Source of the DNA: UBA3478 sp965662045
GTDB lineage: Bacteria; Bacteroidota; Bacteroidia; Flavobacteriales; Flavobacteriaceae
Direction of reading: 5' to 3'
Assembly (NCBI GenBank): GCA_965662045.1
Contig: CBFIGE010000023.1
Span: forward strand, 1 to 21,835
DNA: 21,835 nt
The translations under genes and the position numbers were made by a program. The notes below the pieces were generated by a model. The model was given only the letters and a program-made list of their open reading frames with translations. It ran no database searches and was not told where the DNA came from. Positions 1-7,757 of the stretch are shown here, in pieces (positions within the stretch are counted from its first letter, which is position 1; every line of letters starts with the position of its first letter).

Positions 1-532
1 CTTCACCTTGTCGTTCCGATTTGATATGCAGGTGTTTTTCTTTTGGAGAATCACTGAAATTCACCAAGTCGAAATCACGAATAATCGGTTCTCCAAGACT
101 TATGGCAGTACCACTTGGAGCATCTACTTTGTGTATGTGATGTATTTCTTTTATCGATGGCTGGTACTGTCCCGTTTGACTCATCAATCGCGATAGGTGT
201 TCGTTTAGCGCAAAAAAGAGATTAACACCAAGTGAAAAATTGGAAGCGTAGAGAAAACTTCCGTTCTCTTGTTCGCACAGAGAAACGATTTTCGGATAAT
301 TATCGAGCCATCCTGTAGTACCTGAGATTACAGCATTTCCATGATCTAGACAGTTAGAAATTAAGTCAAATGCACTCTCCGGTGTACTAAAGTTAATAGC
401 TACATCAAACTTCGAATAATCTATAGGGTCTGTTTCTTTGTCAATAATTACGGGGCAATTATGCCCTCGCTCTTTGGCAATCTTTTCTACAAGTTGCCCC
501 ATTTTTCCATAACCTAATAGCCCGATATTCAT
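1..532 (-). CDS. dapB: 4-hydroxy-tetrahydrodipicolinate reductase, partial (3' end outside window)
   Basis: Reduces 4-hydroxy-tetrahydrodipicolinate with NAD(P)H in the cytoplasmic lysine/diaminopimelate pathway, which supplies peptidoglycan precursor. The 177 visible codons begin with an N-terminal Rossmann dinucleotide motif (GLLGYGKMGQ, residues 5-12 region) and include the family signature HHIHKVDAPSGTA at about residues 131-143, with the catalytic His and Lys. The usual family length is roughly 235-270 residues, so about a quarter to a third is missing beyond base 1. The ATG at 532 shares one base with the stop codon of the upstream DUF5683 gene (TAATG), which suggests translational coupling. 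Identification is firm from the signature. Confidence 0.95.
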   Translation of the reverse strand, partial: MNIGLLGYGKMGQLVEKIAKERGHNCPVIIDKETDPIDYSKFDVAINFSTPESAFDLISNCLDHGNAVISGTTGWLDNYPKIVSLCEQENGSFLYASNFSLGVNLFFALNEHLSRLMSQTGQYQPSIKEIHHIHKVDAPSGTAISLGEPIIRDFDLVNFSDSPKEKHLHIKSERQGE

Positions 533-1188
533 TAAAAAGAAAGTTTCATTTTTACACCTACCTGTGTGATTCCAAAGTTATTCTGTTCTAAAAATGGGCG
601 ATAATCCACACTCAGGGTATTACTGATATTGTATTGTTTCAAATGAGCATCAACGTTGGCATCGATGATGTTGAGCACATAGAGTCCTATAGCTATAAGT
701 AGCGATAAATCTCGTTGACTTTGAATTGATTTTTGAGCATCTTGAAGAGCTCGATCTGAAATATCGGGGCCTGAACCATCTTTGTTGATGTCGTAAAACT
801 CATCTGTTGTAAATCCAAGTCTACGAATTTTAAAAGCGTTTCGGTATCTCAAATATTGTTTTTGGTTAAAAGTATAAGCGTAGATACCAGTGCCCAAAGC
901 ACCATAAACTAAGGGTGCTTTCCAATAACGTTTGTTATAAATTTGTCCTAATCCTGGAAAAACAGCTGAATAAAATGCTGCTTTACTAGGAGCAAGAGGA
1001 TTTAGCGCTTTATTTCTAGCTACAGCCCTTCGTCTTTCTCTTTTTAGGATTTTTTGTTCTTTTTTGTCTTTCTTGGAGGTTGAGTTTTCGACTTGAGGTT
1101 CAGTCGGAACAGGTATGTCATTGTTTTGACCAAAGGCAAGATGACTCAGTAGTACCCATAACAGACAAAGTAATCCTCTATTCACCAA
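532..1188 (-). CDS. DUF5683 family membrane protein
   Basis: Protein of about 218 residues with an N-terminal signal peptide or anchor (hydrophobic residues 5-20, cleavage plausible before Gln21), a Lys/Arg-rich linker (about 39-60), and the DUF5683 core with APSKAAFYSAVFPGLGQIYN at about 66-85 followed by hydrophobic segments at 92-106 and about 160-175. The function of the family is not known; it is found in Bacteroidota and often sits between parB and dapB, as here. The reading frame overlaps the 3' end of parB by 11 bases. No ATG exists near the N terminus: translation must start at TTG (1188) or GTG (1185), and the signal peptide only makes sense from there. Its stop overlaps the dapB start by one base, so the four genes are probably cotranscribed and coupled. 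Confidence 0.85.
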   Translation of the reverse strand: MVNRGLLCLLWVLLSHLAFGQNNDIPVPTEPQVENSTSKKDKKEQKILKRERRRAVARNKALNPLAPSKAAFYSAVFPGLGQIYNKRYWKAPLVYGALGTGIYAYTFNQKQYLRYRNAFKIRRLGFTTDEFYDINKDGSGPDISDRALQDAQKSIQSQRDLSLLIAIGLYVLNIIDANVDAHLKQYNISNTLSVDYRPFLEQNNFGITQVGVKMKLSF

Positions 1189-2083
1189 GCAGTTCGTTTT
1201 TAATTTCTAAAAAGTCTTCCTCAGATTGAAAAGGAATGACGATCTGACCTCTTCCAGAATTGAGTGCTTTAATTGAAATCGATCTTCCTATTTTTTTCTC
1301 AAAACTTCTAATGAATTCGTCTGCACCGAAAATTTTCATGACCTCTTTGGACTCAGACTCAGGCTTTACACCTCTATTTAAATAATTTCGGACTCGGTCT
1401 TCAACGGCTCTTACAGAAAGACCTTTTGCGATGATTTCGTTCAATAACTCCAATTGATAGGTTTCGTCTTCAATAGAAATTAAAGCTCTGCCGTGACCCA
1501 TACTACATTTACCTTCTCTCATTGCATTTTGAACACTGGGATGCAATTTTAATAAGCGAAGGTAATTTGTGATTGTAGAGCGCTTTTTACCAACGCGTTC
1601 ACTCAATTTTTCTTGTGTAATTTGTATTTCGTCTATAAGTCTCTTGTATGATAGTGCGATTTCAATAGGATCTAATTCTTGACGTTGGATATTTTCCACA
1701 AGAGCCATTTCCAATAGCTCTTGGTCATTTGCGAGTCTGACATAGGCGGGTATCGTTTCTAGACCTGCTCTTTTCGCAGCCCGAAATCTGCGCTCACCTG
1801 AAACCAACTGAAATTCATTCAAATCTGTTTTTCGAACTGTGATTGGTTGTATAATTCCTAATTCTTTGATTGAAGTGGCTAATTCTTCAAGCATTTCTTC
1901 ATTGAAATGCAAGCGAGGTTGATAGGGATTTACAGAGATATCGTCAAGAGGTAAATCTATAATACTGCCAATAATTTGTTCAGCCCCCTCGTCTTTTGCA
2001 GATTTAATTTCTTTGAGGGGTTCTTTCATTAAGGCAGAAATGCCTCTTCCCAAAACTTGTTTTTTTGTTTTTTTGCTTGGCAT
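1178..2083 (-). CDS. parB: Chromosome-partitioning protein ParB
   Basis: Site-specific DNA-binding protein that loads at parS as a CTP-dependent clamp and works with ParA to segregate the chromosome origin. The 301 residues show the usual order: short basic N terminus with LGRGISALM (about 11-19, ParA-stimulating region), N-terminal ParB/CTPase domain with GERRFRA (96-102) and ENIQR (130-134), a helix-turn-helix (about 155-180), and a C-terminal dimerisation region. Length is typical. It lies 9 bases downstream of parA and overlaps the following DUF5683 gene by 11 bases. No parS-like 16-mer palindrome was seen in the window by eye. Confidence 0.95.
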   Translation of the reverse strand: MPSKKTKKQVLGRGISALMKEPLKEIKSAKDEGAEQIIGSIIDLPLDDISVNPYQPRLHFNEEMLEELATSIKELGIIQPITVRKTDLNEFQLVSGERRFRAAKRAGLETIPAYVRLANDQELLEMALVENIQRQELDPIEIALSYKRLIDEIQITQEKLSERVGKKRSTITNYLRLLKLHPSVQNAMREGKCSMGHGRALISIEDETYQLELLNEIIAKGLSVRAVEDRVRNYLNRGVKPESESKEVMKIFGADEFIRSFEKKIGRSISIKALNSGRGQIVIPFQSEEDFLEIKNELLGE

Positions 2084-2092
2084 ACTAATTTT

Positions 2093-2854
2093 TTACTGTT
2101 TATCTATTATTTCTTGAGCGAGTTTCAGGTAGTTTTCAGCTCCTTTACTACTGAGATCATAACTTATGATACTCTCTCCAAAACTAGGTGCTTCAGACAG
2201 TTTTACGTTTCGTTGAATTATCGTTTCAAAAACCATTTCTGTAAAGTGCTTTCTGACTTCTTCAACCACCTGATTGGACAACCTTAGTCTTGAGTCAAAC
2301 ATAGTGAGTAACATGCCTTCAATATCAAGCGATTTGTTGTAAAGTTTTTGAACACTCTTTACGGTATTGAGTAATTTGCCCAGTCCCTCGAGTGCGAAGT
2401 ACTCACATTGGATAGGTATAATCACTGAATCACTAGCGGTTAGTGCATTTAGTGTTAACAAACCCAAAGAGGGTGCACAATCGATAATGATGAAATCGTA
2501 TTCTTTTTTGATCTCATTCAGAGCAGTTTTGAGCATGTATTCTCGTTCTTCTTTATCGACTAACTCAATTTCTGTAGCCACTAAGTCTATGTGTGCAGGT
2601 ATGATTTTGACATTTGGGGAGTTGGTCTCAAGAATGACATCGTCAGCACTTAATTCGTGCTCTAGCAATTGATAGGTTCCTTTTTCAATTTGATCTACGT
2701 CAATACCAAGACCTGAGGTGGCGTTAGCTTGAGGGTCAGCATCAATGAGTAATACTTTTTTTTCAAGTGCTCCTAAGCCAGCTGCTAAATTTACAGAGGT
2801 GGTTGTTTTTCCTACTCCTCCTTTTTGATTTGCAATCGCAATAATTTTTCCCAT
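2093..2854 (-). CDS. parA: Chromosome-partitioning ATPase ParA/Soj
   Basis: MinD/ParA-type ATPase of 253 residues that partners with ParB in chromosome segregation, binding nucleoid DNA non-specifically as an ATP dimer. The deviant Walker A motif KGGVGKTTTSVNLA starts at residue 11 with the signature lysine; the Walker A' region LLIDADPQANATSGLG and Walker B IIIDCAPSLGLLTLNAL follow. There is no N-terminal HTH extension, so this is the short chromosomal (Soj) type rather than a P1-plasmid type. It is the first gene of the parA-parB-DUF5683-dapB string; the 121-base gap upstream contains a repeated AATTGTTAAyAAA element that may belong to its promoter. Confidence 0.96.
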   Translation of the reverse strand: MGKIIAIANQKGGVGKTTTSVNLAAGLGALEKKVLLIDADPQANATSGLGIDVDQIEKGTYQLLEHELSADDVILETNSPNVKIIPAHIDLVATEIELVDKEEREYMLKTALNEIKKEYDFIIIDCAPSLGLLTLNALTASDSVIIPIQCEYFALEGLGKLLNTVKSVQKLYNKSLDIEGMLLTMFDSRLRLSNQVVEEVRKHFTEMVFETIIQRNVKLSEAPSFGESIISYDLSSKGAENYLKLAQEIIDKQ

Positions 2855-2920
2855 AAAATGAACCTATATGCTGGGCTAAAATACAATTTAATGCATGTTT
2901 TTGAAGGAAGGTAAAGCACT

Positions 2921-2965
2921 AATTGTTAACAAATCTGTGCAAAAATTAAGTCAATTGTTAATAAA
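2921..2965. repeat. Two near-identical 13-bp elements upstream of parA
   Basis: AATTGTTAACAAA at 2921-2933 and AATTGTTAATAAA at 2953-2965 differ at one base and are spaced 32 bases apart, about three helical turns. The first contains a 10-bp perfect palindrome TTGTTAACAA (2923-2932). They sit in the gap between parA and the divIC-like gene and could be binding sites for a regulator of parA; AT-rich chance repetition cannot be excluded. Confidence 0.4.
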
Positions 2966-2975
2966 GGGGAGTAGC

Positions 2976-3293
2976 TTATTTTATACTATCTTGATATTCA
3001 ATTATAAAGACCTCTTCGTTATCTTTTTTAAAGTAATATTGCTCACGAGCAAATGCCTCCTTGGCTTTGCTAGATTTGAGGGTATCCAAAAGCGCTCTGT
3101 TTTTAGCTATTTCTTCTTCGAGGAACTTTTTTTCAAGTTCTAAGCTTTCAATATTACTATTCAATTGTAATTGATGCATAAATGAGTTGGGGTGAATAAA
3201 AAACAAATACAAAAAGGCGGCAAGAGAAAAAATGACATAGGTGTTTGTGGCAAATTTTAATGCAGATTTAGATAGTTTAGGACGCATTTTCAC
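2976..3293 (-). CDS. Septum formation initiator family protein (DivIC/FtsB-like)
   Basis: Small bitopic division protein of 105 residues: basic cytoplasmic N terminus, one membrane span (about 17-35) and an extracytoplasmic coiled coil (about 38-72, rich in Leu/Glu/Lys), the FtsB/DivIC architecture, ending with a short conserved-looking C-terminal strand (YYFKKDNEEVFIIEY). In the divisome such proteins form a complex with FtsL and FtsQ/DivIB that activates septal peptidoglycan synthesis. The frame overlaps the end of udk by 17 bases if the first ATG is used; a second ATG two codons later (3287) also fits and reduces the overlap. It is the last gene of the cell-wall recycling string. Confidence 0.85.
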   Translation of the reverse strand: MKMRPKLSKSALKFATNTYVIFSLAAFLYLFFIHPNSFMHQLQLNSNIESLELEKKFLEEEIAKNRALLDTLKSSKAKEAFAREQYYFKKDNEEVFIIEYQDSIK

Positions 3294-3897
3294 AAATTTT
3301 GGATGTCAAACTTTTACTGATTTCTTCAATTACGCTTGGATTAAATGTATTGGTCGAGATGACTAAATTACTCTGTTTTTTTTGAGGGTAAACAAAGGAT
3401 TCGTACATCGGCTTTACTTGAGATAAATAGCGTTGAATGCTAAAGTCGAACTGATGCCCTCTTTCTGTCATGTCTCTTTCCAAGCGCCTTATCAACCTAA
3501 TATCGTCATCGGTGTCTAAATAAATCCAAAAATCTACACTTTCTTTTAATTTTTGATTTTGCATGAGTAAAATTCCCTCAAGAATTAAAAGAGGAGTAGG
3601 GTCAATACGTATGCTTTTTGCAGCTCTTGTCTCGATTGTAAAATCATAAGTTGGTTGCTCAATGGTTTTTCCTGAGTTTAACAATTGAATATGGTAAACG
3701 AGTAAATCAAAATCTATAGCGTCGGGATGATCGAAATTTACTGCTTTTCGATCTTCACGAGTCAAATGAGACAAATCCTTATAGTAATCGTCTTGTGAAA
3801 TAATTTGAAATTTCCCTTTGGGCAGCAAGCCGCTCAACGACTTGACAAAGGTTGTTTTTCCACTTGCTGACCCACCTACGATTCCTACCGTATACAT
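3277..3897 (-). CDS. udk: Uridine kinase
   Basis: Phosphorylates uridine and cytidine in pyrimidine salvage (cytoplasm). The 206-residue protein starts with a P-loop GGSASGKTT (8-16), followed by SQDDYYKDLSH and the NFDHPDAIDFDLL motif typical of uridine kinases, a PTYDF segment, and the LEGILL and RRLERDMTERG lid region. Its length matches the family. It lies 9 bases downstream of anmK and overlaps the start of the divIC-like gene, so it is probably read from the same message, although its reaction is not part of the peptidoglycan pathway. Members of the broader phosphoribulokinase/uridine kinase family look similar, but the motifs favour uridine kinase. Confidence 0.9.
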   Translation of the reverse strand: MYTVGIVGGSASGKTTFVKSLSGLLPKGKFQIISQDDYYKDLSHLTREDRKAVNFDHPDAIDFDLLVYHIQLLNSGKTIEQPTYDFTIETRAAKSIRIDPTPLLILEGILLMQNQKLKESVDFWIYLDTDDDIRLIRRLERDMTERGHQFDFSIQRYLSQVKPMYESFVYPQKKQSNLVISTNTFNPSVIEEISKSLTSKICENAS

Positions 3898-3906
3898 GTT
3901 CGATGT

Positions 3907-4989
3907 TTATGAATTAAAACCATATAAATCTCCAGAGCTTGAGTTGCGTTTTGCTCCTGTTACAGAAGCCAATACATTATGCTCTCCCCTAAATCTCAAA
4001 ACACCCATAAAAGCGAAAATTAAAGCTTCCTTATAATCGACTAATTCCTTATTGGGAATTATCACCTCTGTGCATCTTTCTAGGTGCTTTGTCAGACTTG
4101 ATTTGAAGGCGGGATTTTTAATTCCTCCTCCAGTAATTAATACTTTAGGTGCTGTTTTTGTTTCACAAATTTCCGAAATCACTTTGAATATTTGGTAAGA
4201 ATTGTGCTCAATTACTGTTGACATTTTGTCTTCAAGGCTGCAGTCGAATGCGTCTAAAACAGGGCGAAAATGAGATTTAAACCATTCTACACCCAGTGAT
4301 TTAGGGGGATTTAGGGTGTAATAATCAAGTTCATTTAACAAGGCTAATAAATATGCATTTACTTTTCCTGCAAAAGCAATTTCACCATTCTTATCATATT
4401 CTTTTTGCAATTTACCTGCGAGGTAATTTAGAGGCATATTGGCCATACCGATGTCAAATGCGATTCGATGACCTCCACGTTTATATGAAATATTGCTTAT
4501 TCCTCCTAAATTTAAACAGAATTCGTATTCTTCGAATAGGAGTTGATCTCCAATTGGGACCAAAGGTGCTCCTTGTCCACCAAGAGCAACATCTAAAGTC
4601 CTAAAATTGTTAATTACGGGGGTTTTACATTTTTGATAGATGGCTTTTGCATCTCCTAATTGTTGAGTTATTCCTTGATGTGGCTTATGATGTGAGGTGT
4701 GTCCATGACTGCAGACGAAGTCCACATCGATTTGATGTTTGGTTTTAAAGTCATAGACGCAATCACCGATGAATTTACCAAAGTCTACATCCAAAATTTG
4801 GTGTTCTTCAACCGATAATTCAACAGCGACTTTAAGCCGATTTAAAAGTGATTTGGGATAGCTGACTGTTTCAGTTTCCTTCAATCTGTAGTTCCAATTA
4901 TCGTATATGTGTGTGAATTCAACAGCGGCTATATCCAAGCCATCAAGGGAGGTTCCTGACATTAATCCTAAGACACAGAAGCTATTCAT
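3907..4989 (-). CDS. anmK: Anhydro-N-acetylmuramic acid kinase
   Basis: Converts 1,6-anhydro-MurNAc plus ATP to MurNAc-6-phosphate, the substrate of MurQ, in cytoplasmic cell-wall recycling. The 360 residues belong to the ASKHA-type AnmK family: N-terminal phosphate-binding GLMSGTSLDGLD (about 8-19), CSHGHTSHHKP (about 109-119), an APLVPIGDQLLF stretch and the NLGGISNIS motif in the middle, and the C-terminal VLITGGGIKNP nucleotide-binding motif. Length is normal. It sits 8 bases downstream of nagZ and 9 bases upstream of udk, as expected for one operon. Confidence 0.95.
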   Translation of the reverse strand: MNSFCVLGLMSGTSLDGLDIAAVEFTHIYDNWNYRLKETETVSYPKSLLNRLKVAVELSVEEHQILDVDFGKFIGDCVYDFKTKHQIDVDFVCSHGHTSHHKPHQGITQQLGDAKAIYQKCKTPVINNFRTLDVALGGQGAPLVPIGDQLLFEEYEFCLNLGGISNISYKRGGHRIAFDIGMANMPLNYLAGKLQKEYDKNGEIAFAGKVNAYLLALLNELDYYTLNPPKSLGVEWFKSHFRPVLDAFDCSLEDKMSTVIEHNSYQIFKVISEICETKTAPKVLITGGGIKNPAFKSSLTKHLERCTEVIIPNKELVDYKEALIFAFMGVLRFRGEHNVLASVTGAKRNSSSGDLYGFNS

Positions 4990-4997
4990 TTAGATAG

Positions 4998-6482
4998 TTA
5001 AAAATTAAATTTCCCCAAAGTTCTTGGATAAATAAAGTGATTTGCACAAGCGACTTGATACTCTTTTTGTGCTAGAAAGGTACAAAGTACAGTAACATCT
5101 TTGCTTTTTTTCAAGTGGTGAACGAAATAAGGATTTCCGAAAATGATGATGCAGTGTGGATTTTGCTGGATTTGTTTATTGATATCTTCAATTTCTGTTT
5201 GGTCAAACCCAAAATTACTAGCTGGTCTTAATTGTGGAGGTTGAATGCAAAGAATTTTTTTAGGAGAAGTATCTTCAAATTTATGTGCTTTTTTCAATTC
5301 TTGCTCAAAAAATTCAGGAATTGCGCCGAAATATTTTAAACTAAAAGTGGTATTTGATTCTGGTCGCCAGGTGGATTCTCCATCGATCAGGACTATGAGT
5401 TTTGATGCAATCTCAGTATGATAATTATCAATGTTATAGGTTCGTAGCTCTTTCTTATTTCTTAAGGCTGATTTTTTTTCTTTTAACCATTGAACCTTCT
5501 GATATCTGGAGTTAACGAGCTCTTCGTCACATTTTGAAATGAGATTAATCGCCTCTGGAATATCTTCAGCAAAACACAGGAAATCGCAACCCGCTTCATA
5601 GGCCTCTAAGCACAATTGTGCATTAGTTTTTGTATTGTTTATTTTCAAGGCTTTCATGTTTAGTGCGTCAGAGAAGACGGTTCCCTTAAATCCTAAACTT
5701 TTTTGTAAGAGGTCAATGGTTTTCTTCGATAGCGAAGATGGATTTTCTTGGTCTATAGATGGTACAAGTAAATGCGCAATCATGACGGCTTCGGTATTTT
5801 CATCTATTAATTTCCGGTACGGAATCCAATCAGATGTTTCAAACTCAGCTGTAGATTTCTGAATTAATGGGAGGTGATGATGAGAATCTAAATCGGTATC
5901 ACCGTGACCAGGAAAATGTTTTAAACAGGGCATGACGCCCGCTGCTCGCATTCCATTCATAAAAGCTGCAGCTTGCAGGCTTATACGATCAGGGTCATTT
6001 CCAAATGCTCTAAAACCTATCACGGGATTTTTAGGATTGCTATTGACATCTACTACAGGCGCAAAGTTCATGTGAATTCCAATTTCAGCGCATTCTTTTC
6101 CACATAGGTATCCTGTTTGCTCAATGGTTTTTAAATCATCTAATGTGCCTAGAGCTGCTGAGTAAGGTAATAGTTTTAAGTTTTGAACGCGCATGGCGAG
6201 TCCCCATTCAGCGTCAATGCTTATAAGAAGTGGAGTTTTACTTATGCTTTGGAAATGTTCAATCTTTTCTTGTAAAAGTTGAAGTTCATTTTCATGTTCA
6301 AAATCATTCGATTTTTGATCGGCCTTATTGGCGGCTGCACTTTGTCTTGAATGAAAAAAACAAAGACCTCCAATATTATAATTTGTAATTAGTTCTTCGA
6401 GATAACTCATGTGCTCCTCGGAATCTTGAATAAAGGCTGCGGGCATAAAACTCTGACCTATTTTCTCTCTTAGTGACGTCAT
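4998..6482 (-). CDS. nagZ: Glycoside hydrolase family 3 beta-N-acetylhexosaminidase (NagZ-like)
   Basis: Predicted to remove GlcNAc from imported GlcNAc-anhydroMurNAc(-peptide). The GH3 (beta/alpha)8 domain occupies about residues 1-330. The NagZ catalytic loop KHFPGHGDTDLDSHHHLP spans 188-205 and holds the Asp-His acid/base pair; Asp272 in VFSDALNMKAL is the likely nucleophile. No signal peptide is visible, consistent with action in the cytoplasm after transport. The C-terminal 150 residues (about 345-494) resemble a reduced GH3 C-terminal alpha/beta domain; single-domain NagZ enzymes lack it. It lies between the AmpG-like transporter (9-base gap) and anmK (8-base gap), which supports this role over a polysaccharide-degrading GH3. 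Confidence 0.92.
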   Translation of the reverse strand: MTSLREKIGQSFMPAAFIQDSEEHMSYLEELITNYNIGGLCFFHSRQSAAANKADQKSNDFEHENELQLLQEKIEHFQSISKTPLLISIDAEWGLAMRVQNLKLLPYSAALGTLDDLKTIEQTGYLCGKECAEIGIHMNFAPVVDVNSNPKNPVIGFRAFGNDPDRISLQAAAFMNGMRAAGVMPCLKHFPGHGDTDLDSHHHLPLIQKSTAEFETSDWIPYRKLIDENTEAVMIAHLLVPSIDQENPSSLSKKTIDLLQKSLGFKGTVFSDALNMKALKINNTKTNAQLCLEAYEAGCDFLCFAEDIPEAINLISKCDEELVNSRYQKVQWLKEKKSALRNKKELRTYNIDNYHTEIASKLIVLIDGESTWRPESNTTFSLKYFGAIPEFFEQELKKAHKFEDTSPKKILCIQPPQLRPASNFGFDQTEIEDINKQIQQNPHCIIIFGNPYFVHHLKKSKDVTVLCTFLAQKEYQVACANHFIYPRTLGKFNF

Positions 6483-6491
6483 AGGGTGATT

Positions 6492-7742
6492 TTAGTCCGA
6501 TTTTTTTCCATAAGTTTCAGGATAATTCAGTTTTCTTGCAATGAGAAAAGCTGGAATGGCACAGAGCAGCACCCAAACAAAGAATAATTCGTATCCTAAT
6601 ACTTCTTGAATATATCCAGATAGCATACCAGGTAACATCATACCCAAAGCCATTACCCCAGTAGCTATAGCGTAATGTGCAGTTTTTGTAGGGCCTTCTG
6701 CGAGAAACATAAGGTAAATTAGAAAAGCTGCAAAACCAAAACCATATCCAAACTGTTCGAAAATGACCGTTGTTGATATCCATAATAAATTATCAACCTG
6801 AAAGTAGGCGAGTAGGAGATAGCAAAGGTTGGGAAGATTTAAACTAATTAGCATAGGAAACATCCAGCGCTTTAAACCGTGTTTTGAGATTACAATTCCA
6901 CCTAAGATACCTCCAGTAGACAAGGCGATAACTCCCAATGTGCCGTAAATACTTCCGTACGTTTGCGTACTAAGGGCTAAACCCCCTGCTATTTTTTCAT
7001 CTAGCATAAAGGGAGATGCCATTTTTACCAATTGAGATTCACCCAATCTATAGGTTAAAATAAAAGCAAGTGCATAGAGAATCTGTTTCTTTTTAAAAAA
7101 AGACGTGAAAACCTCTAAAAAACTTGTGGACGAACTGCTTTTGTTCTCTTCAATTGATGGAGTGAACCACCAATTTTTAAGTGCCAATACAGCCATTAAA
7201 ATACCGCTGATAAGCATGGTTAAGGACCAGGCCTTGGCATTATCGCCGTATTTCATTTCGAAGTAACCAGCTAAAACGACTAAACCACCTTGCCCTGTGA
7301 GCATGGCAAATCGATAAAATAGGCTACGAATCCCAACAAATAATGACTGTTCACGTTGCGATAAGGCCATGAGGTAATAGCCATCAGTAGCTATATCATT
7401 TGTGGCAGAAGCAAAAGCAACCATCCAAAAACAGGCCAAGGTGCTGACTAGAAACCACTGGGTAGGAATGAGAAATCCTGAAATGATAAAACAAGCGGCG
7501 ATAATTACTTGCATACTGACATACCAGAACTTTTTCTGATACCATAAATCAACAATGGGGCTCCATAGTGGTTTTAATACCCATGGTAGATAGAGCCATG
7601 AGGTATACAATCCAATCTCAGCATTCGAGAGCCCTAGTCTTTTGTAGAGGATAACAGAAACACTAACTACCAATACATAGGGTAGTCCTTGCGTAAAGTA
7701 GAGTAGAGGTATCCAAATTGAAGGGTTTTTGCGAAAATTCAT
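6492..7742 (-). CDS. AmpG-like muropeptide permease (MFS, PAT family)
   Basis: Integral membrane protein of 416 residues with about 12 hydrophobic spans and the N-terminal pattern of the AmpG/peptide-acetyl-CoA transporter branch: FTQGLPYVLVVSVS (about 17-30), then LPWVLKPLWSPIVD (about 52-65). AmpG proteins import GlcNAc-1,6-anhydroMurNAc, with or without peptide, by proton symport across the inner membrane. Its place between the NagB fusion and nagZ-anmK makes muropeptide uptake the most likely task. Substrate cannot be read from the sequence; other PAT-family members carry different solutes. Confidence 0.88.
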   Translation of the reverse strand: MNFRKNPSIWIPLLYFTQGLPYVLVVSVSVILYKRLGLSNAEIGLYTSWLYLPWVLKPLWSPIVDLWYQKKFWYVSMQVIIAACFIISGFLIPTQWFLVSTLACFWMVAFASATNDIATDGYYLMALSQREQSLFVGIRSLFYRFAMLTGQGGLVVLAGYFEMKYGDNAKAWSLTMLISGILMAVLALKNWWFTPSIEENKSSSSTSFLEVFTSFFKKKQILYALAFILTYRLGESQLVKMASPFMLDEKIAGGLALSTQTYGSIYGTLGVIALSTGGILGGIVISKHGLKRWMFPMLISLNLPNLCYLLLAYFQVDNLLWISTTVIFEQFGYGFGFAAFLIYLMFLAEGPTKTAHYAIATGVMALGMMLPGMLSGYIQEVLGYELFFVWVLLCAIPAFLIARKLNYPETYGKKSD

Positions 7743-7757
7743 ATCCTTAAAGTAAGC

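Noticed and set aside
6517..6783. 88-codon frame inside the AmpG-like gene
   Set aside because: Same strand, shifted frame within a long well-supported gene; composition has no family features.
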